Source: CALMEC01 sp964393105 (GTDB lineage Bacteria > Actinomycetota > Thermoleophilia > Miltoncostaeales > Miltoncostaeaceae). From it: 14,348 nucleotides of DNA. Shown here one piece after another: positions 1-5,446 of the stretch. Where the stretch lies: assembly GCA_964393105.1 (NCBI GenBank), contig CAYMSM010000031.1, forward strand, positions 1 through 14,348. Reading direction: 5' to 3'. Position numbers and translations under genes: made by a program. The number at the start of each line of letters is the position of its first letter. The first letter of the stretch is position 1. Below the pieces are notes generated by a model. It had not been told where the DNA came from, ran no database searches, and saw only the letters and a program-made list of their open reading frames with translations.

Positions 1-120
1 GTGGATGCGGGGCGTGCGGGCGCCGAGTCAGGCGGGTGCGGGGGAGCACCCGCAGGGTGCATCCTTCGGGTTGACCCCGAACCCGTATGGCGACGGCGAT
101 CCGCGCGCATCCGCGCCGCG
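1..120. repeat. Terminal direct repeat, left copy
   Basis: Bases 1-120 are identical to 14229-14348, and both copies run exactly to the window edge. This is the usual signature of a contig closing on itself in a k-mer assembler with k near 120, but a true duplicated sequence would look the same. If the ends are joined, the molecule or loop is about 14,228 bp. Confidence 0.95.
3..112 (+). promoter_or_regulatory. Structured leader resembling a c-di-AMP (ydaO/yuaA) riboswitch
   Basis: Conserved ydaO-like blocks occur in the right order on the plus strand: GCCGAGTC (22-29), GGGGGAGC (40-47), AGGGTGCATC (54-63), and GGG...CCCGAACCCG (68-85). Visible stems are 33-39 with 46-52, 67-72 with 80-85, and a closing stem 3-9 with 106-112. 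The 3' block, usually close to TCAGCTAAC, is poorly matched (86-94), so this is a variant or a look-alike. In actinobacteria this riboswitch class sits before cell-wall hydrolase genes. Here the next gene on the same strand encodes a secreted protein. A second copy lies at 14231-14340. Confidence 0.4.
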
Positions 121-125
121 AGGGG

Positions 126-140
126 CGGTGGATCCAGGCT
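126..140. repeat. Right arm of the 15-bp inverted repeat across the seam
   Basis: CGGTGGATCCAGGCT pairs perfectly with 14208-14222. In the unjoined window the arms are 14 kb apart, so the pairing only makes sense if the ends are joined. Confidence 0.75.
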
Positions 141-152
141 AGGTGGTCCCCG

Positions 153-179
153 AGGGAGTCAGAAGCAGCACGACTCCCT
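153..179 (+). terminator. Hairpin between leader and first gene, possible expression platform
   Basis: An 8-bp perfect stem, AGGGAGTC (153-160) with GACTCCCT (172-179), encloses an 11-nt loop. No U-tract follows. Bases 147-150 (TCCC) could pair instead with 154-157 (GGGA), which would break this stem. Such mutually exclusive pairing is what a riboswitch switch region would need, but this is inference. Confidence 0.35.
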
Positions 180-282
180 TCCCGCTCCGAAATACTTACA
201 AATACGTAACACCGCGGCGATAAAGGCATCACGTGGGGAGACGATGGTTATCGTGTAAGCCGTCACCCAATCCGAGGCAACC

Positions 283-801
283 GTGAACCGTCGCACCGTC
301 ATCGCAATCGCCGCCGCGACAATGCTCGCAGCCCCGGCCGCTGCGTTGGCAACGAGCACGGCGGCCAGGACGGGAAGCTTCGACGCGATGGGGACAGGCA
401 CCCTCGTCGCTCAGGGCAAGCTGCGGGTCTTCGGGACGATCAAGGGAACGGTTCTGGTCCGCGATCGCACTGGCAAGGCCGTCGTCAAGATCGCAGGGGT
501 TCGCCAGAAGCCGAAGCGCGTCCTCGTTGGCGGCAAGGCGGTCCGCGTCTACCTCATCAAACGGGTCGACGGCGCCTTCTACGCCAAGGGTGAAGACATC
601 AAGGTCGAGTTGCGCGCCCCCAAGGCAACGCTCTCGATGAGTGCGTTCGGCCGCGGCCGCATCACCCTCCTGGACGGCGAGGGCACGTATCACCTCAACG
701 GTCTGGACGAAGAGCAGTGGACGTCCGCACTCCTGCCACTCGCGATCACGCCTCCGGAGCCGGAGAACAAGCCGCCAACCGACGGTGACGGCCCCAGATA
801 A
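283..801 (+). CDS. Secreted protein of unknown function
   Basis: The 172-aa product starts at GTG 283, with GAGG about 7 nt upstream. The N-terminus is a clear Sec signal peptide: MNRRT, then an Ala-rich hydrophobic stretch to about residue 24, with likely cleavage near ALA/TST. The mature part (about 30-150) alternates short hydrophobic and Gly/Lys/Arg-rich segments, as expected of an all-beta domain, and ends in a Pro/Glu-rich acidic tail. There are no cysteines and no catalytic motif that I recognise. The 282-nt leader with stable hairpins suggests RNA-level control. A hairpin follows directly after the stop. Family not recognised; a cell-envelope role is inferred only from the signal peptide and the riboswitch-like leader. 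Confidence 0.75.
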   Translation: MNRRTVIAIAAATMLAAPAAALATSTAARTGSFDAMGTGTLVAQGKLRVFGTIKGTVLVRDRTGKAVVKIAGVRQKPKRVLVGGKAVRVYLIKRVDGAFYAKGEDIKVELRAPKATLSMSAFGRGRITLLDGEGTYHLNGLDEEQWTSALLPLAITPPEPENKPPTDGDGPR

Positions 802-803
802 GG

Positions 804-828
804 GGGCGGTGCCCGAAAGGGAGCGCCC
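804..828 (+). terminator. Hairpin after the secreted-protein gene
   Basis: GGGCG (804-808) pairs with CGCCC (824-828), and an inner CCC-GAAA-GGG tetraloop stem lies at 812-821. It begins 3 nt after the stop codon and has no U-tract. A second small hairpin, GGACTC-GAA-GAGTCC (888-902), is followed by the T-rich stretch TGTTCTCCT and may be the better terminator. Confidence 0.4.
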
Positions 829-985
829 TGGCTCATCCCGACGGGTCGCAGCCGTCGACACCGCAGCGAACTTCTGATGGGAAGATGGGACTCGAAGAGT
901 CCTGTTCTCCTACGCCGCGGGCGGGCGGCCACGCCCGATTCCACTGAGTCGGGAACTCGCTCAGCCCTCCGACCGAAGGCCGCAC

Positions 986-998
986 TAGACTTGGGTTC
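986..998 (+). promoter_or_regulatory. -10 element of a probable leaderless promoter
   Basis: TAGACT (986-991) fits the actinobacterial -10 pattern TANNNT and ends 7 nt before the GTG start at 999, where no Shine-Dalgarno is visible. Transcription starting at the usual distance would begin at or next to the start codon, giving a leaderless mRNA. I see no good -35 element. Confidence 0.5.
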
Positions 999-1715
999 GT
1001 GACGGTCCCGACGCACATCCTGATCATCGAGGATGAGCCAAACATCGCTTCGTTCGCGAAGATGTACCTGGAGGCGGCCGGGTACCGCGTCAGCGTCAGC
1101 CACCGCGGCGACGAGGGCCTCGCACTCGCCGAGCGGGACCGACCGGCGCTGATCGTGCTCGACCTGATGCTTCCCGGACTCGATGGATTCGAGGTTGCCA
1201 AGCGACTGCGGTCGTCCGCCGCGGGACCGTCCCCGGCGATCGTGATGCTGACCGCCCGCGACGACGCCGTGGACAAGGTCGTCGGCCTCGAGCTCGGCGC
1301 TGACGACTACATCACCAAGCCGTTCAACCCCCGCGAGCTCGTCGCGCGCGTGCGGGCCGTGCTTCGCCGCGTCTCAGGACCCGCACCGGCTGTCGCGCCG
1401 AGCCTGGACGAGCACACCACCTACGAGGTCGAGGGACTGCGCATCGAGGTCGGCCCGCGCGAGGTCTACGTAGGCGAAGACCCCATTCAGTTGACGCCAA
1501 AGGAATTCGACCTGTTGACGGCGCTGGTCGAGCACCGAGGCATCGTCCTGACCCGCGAGAAGCTCTTGGAGCGCGTCTGGGGCTTTACGTTCCTGGGTGA
1601 CAGCCGCACGATCGACGTCCACGTGCGCCAGTTGCGCCGCAAACTCGGTGAGGCCTGCCCGATCCAGACGGTCTGGGGCACGGGCTACAAGGTGCCCGCC
1701 GCAGCAAAGAAATGA
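999..1715 (+). CDS. OmpR/PhoB-family DNA-binding response regulator
   Basis: The 238-aa product has an N-terminal receiver domain (about 5-120) with acidic pocket E11-D12, phospho-acceptor D55 in LIVLDLMLPG, T85 and K107 in YITKPF. A C-terminal winged-helix domain follows (about 140-233) with typical OmpR features: LTPKEFDLL, then a recognition region around TIDVHVRQLRRKLG and the wing end GTGYKV. All receiver catalytic residues are present, so it should be phosphorylated by a kinase and bind promoter DNA. Its last codon overlaps the start of the adjacent histidine kinase (ATGA at 1712-1715), so the two form a translationally coupled two-component pair. It lacks a Shine-Dalgarno and is probably leaderless. 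The signal and regulon cannot be told from sequence. Confidence 0.95.
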   Translation: MTVPTHILIIEDEPNIASFAKMYLEAAGYRVSVSHRGDEGLALAERDRPALIVLDLMLPGLDGFEVAKRLRSSAAGPSPAIVMLTARDDAVDKVVGLELGADDYITKPFNPRELVARVRAVLRRVSGPAPAVAPSLDEHTTYEVEGLRIEVGPREVYVGEDPIQLTPKEFDLLTALVEHRGIVLTREKLLERVWGFTFLGDSRTIDVHVRQLRRKLGEACPIQTVWGTGYKVPAAAKK

Positions 1716-3154
1716 CGTCTCCGTGGCGCACCCTCCGGGGGCGCCTGGCGCTTGCGTCAGTGGCGGGGCTCCTGGTCGCATCCCTCGTGTTCGCAGCTCT
1801 CGGAGTCGAGTTGGTCCGGGCCCAGACGGTCGCTTCCGACCTGGCCGAGCTGGAGACCAAGGCCGTCGGCATCGCCAAGCTCATCAGCCAGGACGCCGAG
1901 CGCGACAGCGAGACGGGCGGGTACAGGCCGACTCCTGAGCGCATCGCCGCGCTCGCGTCCATCGTGGGAGCCGGCACGCAGTTCACCTACTCGGGCGCCA
2001 ACCTGGACCCTGATCCACTCGGGGTCCCCAACCCGCTTCAGCGCCGTGCGCTCGATCAGCTCGACTACGACGTGCTGGACCGCGAAGGGGTTCAACGATT
2101 CGACTACACGATCCCCGAGACGGGGGTCAGCGCGATCGCGGCAGCCGCGCCGATCACGTTCACCGAAGGAGTCGTCGGTGCCGCGGTCGTGCTGCGCGAG
2201 CGATCCGAGCTGGGCTCCGTGTGGCGACGGTTTGCCAATCGCGTCTTGATCGCAGCCGGCATCGGGTTGGGGGTTGCGCTGCTCGTCACGCTCCTGTTCA
2301 CGCGCCGGGCGCTTCGACCGCTCAAGCGGCTGGAGCTCGCGGCGCTCGAGGTCGGCCGCGGCGATCTGGACACCCGGGTCGCGGTCGGCGGCACCGAGGA
2401 GATCGACGCCCTGGCAAGCGCGTTCAACACGATGGTGCGTGAACTCCAACATCGTGAGACCCTGACCAGGGACTTCCTGATGCGGGTCACCCATGACCTT
2501 CGCACGCCCCTGACCGCGATCCGCGGCCACACCCAAGCCCTGACCGACGGCGTCGTCCCAAGCGAGGCCATCCCACGCTCGCTCCACGCGATCGAGGACG
2601 AGTCTGCCCGGCTCGAAGCCCTTGTCACCGATCTGCTCGACCTCGCAAAGCTCGAGGCGCGGCGTTTTCGTCTGGACCTCGGGAGGGTAGACGGCAATGA
2701 CCTGGTGGAGCGTGCCTTCACCTCCTATGCCGGCGAGGCCGCACGCCGCGGGGTGCGCTATCAGCGCGAGTTCACGCCCTTGCCGGAGTTGTATACGGAC
2801 GCTGCCCGAGTCCGGCAGATCGTCGGGAACCTGATCGACAATGCGTTCAAGTGGACCCCGGACGGCGGGGTCGTGCACGTCGCGGCGCACGAGCGTCCGG
2901 GTGGGGGCGCGGTGATATCGGTTACCGACACCGGCCCGGGTATCGCCCCAGACCAACTCGCCGAGATCTTCGAGCCGTTCCGGTCGGAGAACACCCCGGA
3001 TGGCCGACACGGCAGCGGCCTGGGCCTTGCGATCAGCCGCCAGCTTGCGCGTGCGCTCGGCGGCGACCTGCGCGTGGAGAGCCACCGGAGTCGGGGCAGC
3101 CGCTTCACCCTGGAGCTTCCCGGGGAAGCGCGCCAGGCAACGCTCGCACCTTGA
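1712..3154 (+). CDS. Membrane sensor histidine kinase, partner of the upstream regulator
   Basis: The 480-aa product has a first transmembrane helix at about 11-32 and an extracytoplasmic sensor region at about 33-170, which has no domain I recognise. A second transmembrane helix (about 176-197) is followed by HAMP (about 198-250) and HisKA with phospho-acceptor H261 in THDLRTPLTAIRGH. The HATPase domain shows the N-box NLIDNAFKW, G1 box DTGPGIAP, F-box EPFRS and G2 box HGSGLGLAI. All autokinase motifs are intact. The start overlaps the response-regulator stop (ATGA), as in many OmpR/EnvZ-type operons. The gene ends in a convergent arrangement facing the PII gene, with a perfect hairpin between them. 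Confidence 0.95.
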   Translation: MTSPWRTLRGRLALASVAGLLVASLVFAALGVELVRAQTVASDLAELETKAVGIAKLISQDAERDSETGGYRPTPERIAALASIVGAGTQFTYSGANLDPDPLGVPNPLQRRALDQLDYDVLDREGVQRFDYTIPETGVSAIAAAAPITFTEGVVGAAVVLRERSELGSVWRRFANRVLIAAGIGLGVALLVTLLFTRRALRPLKRLELAALEVGRGDLDTRVAVGGTEEIDALASAFNTMVRELQHRETLTRDFLMRVTHDLRTPLTAIRGHTQALTDGVVPSEAIPRSLHAIEDESARLEALVTDLLDLAKLEARRFRLDLGRVDGNDLVERAFTSYAGEAARRGVRYQREFTPLPELYTDAARVRQIVGNLIDNAFKWTPDGGVVHVAAHERPGGGAVISVTDTGPGIAPDQLAEIFEPFRSENTPDGRHGSGLGLAISRQLARALGGDLRVESHRSRGSRFTLELPGEARQATLAP

Positions 3155-3231
3155 TCGCCCTCGACACGACACCGCTCCCGCCTCACCGGTCCTCCAGGCC
3201 GAAACCCGGTCGGGCGTCGACGAGCGCCTGT

Positions 3232-3259
3232 GGCCGGTGGCGAGGATCCGCCACCGGCC
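3232..3259. terminator. Bidirectional GC-rich terminator hairpin
   Basis: A perfect 11-bp stem, GGCCGGTGGCG (3232-3242) with CGCCACCGGCC (3249-3259), has a 6-nt loop. It sits between the convergent histidine-kinase and PII genes, so it could end transcription from both sides. There is no U-tract on either strand, as is common in high-GC actinobacteria. Confidence 0.65.
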
Positions 3260-3279
3260 CCAGGCACTACCCTGCGTAA

Positions 3280-3648
3280 CTACGCGTGCGCCTGCTCCTC
3301 CTCGTGGGAGGCCAGCACGATCGGTCCCCGCTCACCGGTGCGGACGCGGATCGCGTCCTCCATGGCGAAGACGAAGATCTTGCCGTCACCGGGCTCGCCG
3401 GTGTGGGCGTACTCCATGATCGTGTCGATCGCACGTTCCACGTCGGCGTCGTCGACTGCGATCTCCAACTTGAGCTTGGGACGGAGGAAGATTGTGGTCT
3501 TCGCTCCGCGGTAGCTCTCGGTGAAGCCCTTCTGCCGTCCCGAGCCCTTGACCTCGCTCACGCTCATGGAGGGGAGCCCCATCGCATCGAGCCGGTCGCG
3601 GATCTCGTCGAACGCCTCGTGGCGGATGAACGCTTCGATTTTCTTCAA
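3280..3648 (-). CDS. glnK: PII nitrogen-regulatory protein (GlnB/GlnK family), T-loop variant
   Basis: The 122-aa PII trimer subunit would sense 2-oxoglutarate and ATP/ADP and block the ammonium channel through its T-loop. I choose the TTG at 3648 because it yields the canonical MKKIEAF N-terminus and has AGGAGGGG just upstream, overlapping the amt stop codon. A GTG one codon earlier (3651) is too close to that site. Family motifs are VKGSGRQKGFTESYRG (33-48), TGEPGDGKIFV and RVRTGERG. Gapless alignment to E. coli GlnB keeps Q39, Y46, R47 and K58, but position 51, the tyrosine modified by uridylylation or adenylylation, is Thr. It lies 9 nt downstream of amt. The glnK name rests on linkage to amt. 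Confidence 0.93.
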   Translation of the reverse strand: MKKIEAFIRHEAFDEIRDRLDAMGLPSMSVSEVKGSGRQKGFTESYRGAKTTIFLRPKLKLEIAVDDADVERAIDTIMEYAHTGEPGDGKIFVFAMEDAIRVRTGERGPIVLASHEEEQAHA

Positions 3649-3651
3649 CAC

Positions 3652-3659
3652 CCCTCCTT
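3652..3659 (-). promoter_or_regulatory. Shine-Dalgarno of the PII gene overlapping the amt stop
   Basis: On the minus strand the amt stop TAA runs straight into AGGAGGGG. This strong site lies 3 nt before the TTG at 3648 and is too close to the GTG at 3651, which favours the TTG. The overlap suggests the two genes are translated from one mRNA. Confidence 0.6.
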
Positions 3660-5142
3660 ACGACGTTGGTGCGGTCTGGGTGGACTGAGACGCTCCTGCA
3701 CTCCCCTGCATCACCGACGACGGAGAGGATACGTCCTCCGGCTCGGCGCCCGGGACCTCGATGAACCGCTCCGGGTATCCGAACATACCGTGCTCGGAGA
3801 TGTCGAGGCCTGCCAGCTCCTCCCGCTCGCTGACCCGCAGACCGACCGTGTACTTGATCGCGGCGAACAACGCCAGCGAGCACGCGCCGGTAAACCCGAT
3901 CGTGGCGGCGACCCCGTAGAACTGCACCCACAACTGTGACGCGTCACCGCCCGTGAACAGACCGGCGCTCTTGCCGAGCGGGGTGGGCAGGTTGACCGTG
4001 CGGTCGGCTGCGGCGAAGAGCCCGACTGCGAGCGTGCCCCAGATACCGGCCACACCATGAACCGGCAGACACCCGATCGGGTCGTCCACCCGGATCTTGT
4101 CGACGAGCACCACCAGGGGCGGCACGATGAGGCCTGCGACGAGGCCGATGATGACCGCCGCCCACGGATCAACGAATGCACAAGGCGCGGTGATCGCGAC
4201 GAGGCCTGCGATCGCGCCGTTGCCCATCTGCGAGACGTCGAGCGTCTTGAACATCACCATCGCGCTGATCGTCGCGCCCATGACGCCGGCGGCGGCCGCC
4301 AGGTTGGTGTTGACGGCGATGTCGGCGAAGTTGTTGGCCACGGCGTTGAGCGTCGAGCCGGGGTTGAAGCCCATCCACCCGACCCACAGGATCAGCACGC
4401 CGAGCATGGCGAGCGGAATCGAGTGACCGGGGATCGGTACGGCCTTCTTGTTGCGGAACTTGCCGATACGCGCGCCGAGCAGAAGCGTCCCGGCAAGGGC
4501 CGCCAAGGCGCCTTGCAAGTGGACGATGGAGCTTCCGGCGAAGTCCAGGAAGCCATCCTGCGCGAGCCACCCACCGCCCCACGTCCAGTGCGCGACGATC
4601 GGGTAGATGAGCCCGGTGAAGACGACGCCGAAGATGATGTAGGCGATGAACTTGGTGCGGTCGAGCATCGCGCCGAACACGATGGCGAGCGACACCGCGG
4701 CGAACACCACCTGGAAGAAGAACTGCGCCTGCGGCGGTGTGTCGCTGTACGACAGCGACGCGAACTGCTCACTGAAGCCGCTGAGGTCCAGGAACCAGCC
4801 GCCCGAGCCGGCGAAGCCGTTGCCTGTGGCGAACGCGAGCGAGAAGCCCACGGCCCAGAACATCAGGAACGAGATCGAGAGGTTGATGACGATCTTGCCC
4901 GCGACCGCCCCCGCGTTCTTCATGCGCGACAGGCCGATCTCGAGCATCGCGAACCCGGCCTGCATGAACAGGACGAGGATCGCCGCGAGCACCACCCAGA
5001 TCTGGTTGGCCGAGAACGCGACGTCTTGGATCTGCGTGGCCAACTCGGCCGGGGTGGCGTCAGCGCCGAACGCCGAGACCGGTAACGCGACGAGCGCCAG
5101 CATCGCCAAGGCGATGACGCGGCGCAACACGCCTGTTCGCAT
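3658..5142 (-). CDS. amt: Ammonium transporter (Amt family)
   Basis: The 494-aa inner-membrane channel for ammonium/ammonia starts at ATG 5142, preceded by AGGGAGA 4 nt upstream. The reading frame stays open upstream to 5370 but that part is not protein-like. The N-terminal signal segment (about 1-27, ending SAFGA) is followed by about 11 membrane helices. Family signatures are GFAMLEIGLSRMKNAG, WGGGWL...FAGSSIVHLQGALAAL (first pore His) and DDPIGCLPVHGVAGIWGTL (second pore His). The cytoplasmic C-terminal tail is long, and its last 35 or so residues are rich in Ser, Thr, Pro and Gln. The PII gene follows directly, so the pair forms a standard uptake-plus-regulator operon. It is preceded by a 304-nt leader with a dyad. 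Confidence 0.96.
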   Translation of the reverse strand: MRTGVLRRVIALAMLALVALPVSAFGADATPAELATQIQDVAFSANQIWVVLAAILVLFMQAGFAMLEIGLSRMKNAGAVAGKIVINLSISFLMFWAVGFSLAFATGNGFAGSGGWFLDLSGFSEQFASLSYSDTPPQAQFFFQVVFAAVSLAIVFGAMLDRTKFIAYIIFGVVFTGLIYPIVAHWTWGGGWLAQDGFLDFAGSSIVHLQGALAALAGTLLLGARIGKFRNKKAVPIPGHSIPLAMLGVLILWVGWMGFNPGSTLNAVANNFADIAVNTNLAAAAGVMGATISAMVMFKTLDVSQMGNGAIAGLVAITAPCAFVDPWAAVIIGLVAGLIVPPLVVLVDKIRVDDPIGCLPVHGVAGIWGTLAVGLFAAADRTVNLPTPLGKSAGLFTGGDASQLWVQFYGVAATIGFTGACSLALFAAIKYTVGLRVSEREELAGLDISEHGMFGYPERFIEVPGAEPEDVSSPSSVMQGSAGASQSTQTAPTS

Positions 5143-5446
5143 GATTTCTCCCTGATCGGATTGGGTCTTCCGGAGGCGAAGACCGGGACACAAGGAGCGT
5201 AGGTTCGGCGACCCGCACAATCGTTGGCCCACGGCGAGAACCCGACCGCGCGGTCCTGCGCCCCTGGGATAAGGCCCGCGGGCCAATGGGAGGCCATCGC
5301 GTATCGGCCACTTGGCGAAACCGCCCAAGGCCAGTGGGGTTTGGACGATCCATACAACCCCCCGCTGCACCGCATGCGTGTGCGGCTGGCACCCGTCGAG
5401 AGCAGGTGGGCCGCCGGCGGACGGCCCACCTGCTCACGCGGGCGAT
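5143..5446 (-). promoter_or_regulatory. 304-nt upstream region of amt
   Basis: This gene-free stretch holds the VWA-gene terminator (5400-5435), an imperfect dyad at about 5306-5332 (GGCCACTTGGCG against CCGCCCAAGGCC) and the amt Shine-Dalgarno (5147-5153). No clear -35/-10 pair or sigma-54 site is visible. The dyad is the best candidate operator or leader hairpin, by position only. Confidence 0.35.
5400..5435 (-). terminator. Terminator hairpin after the VWA gene
   Basis: A perfect 14-bp stem, GAGCAGGTGGGCCG (5400-5413) with CGGCCCACCTGCTC (5422-5435), has an 8-nt loop. It lies 11 bp past the stop codon of the minus-strand VWA gene. There is no U-tract. It would insulate amt from read-through. 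Confidence 0.7.

Noticed and set aside
1..258. 85-codon frame starting at base 1
   Set aside because: It runs through the structured leader, is Gly/Arg-rich and has no ribosome site. The next frame over also reads NPYGDGDPRASAP, which looks epimerase-like, but it stops at 142 and has no other support.
894..911. Possible tRNA-like 3' end (tcgaagagtcctgttctcc)
   Set aside because: Only one 6-bp hairpin is present. No T-arm consensus, anticodon arm or acceptor stem can be built around it.
1757..3172. Long minus-strand open frame opposite the histidine kinase
   Set aside because: It is an antisense shadow produced by high GC. The plus-strand frame carries all kinase motifs, and this frame has none.
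4057..5085. Long plus-strand open frame opposite amt
   Set aside because: The translation is Arg/Glu/His-rich without domain pattern, while the minus strand encodes an unmistakable ammonium transporter.
5143..5370. Upstream extension of amt
   Set aside because: The translation is basic and not membrane-like. The signal segment and the Shine-Dalgarno place the start at 5142.
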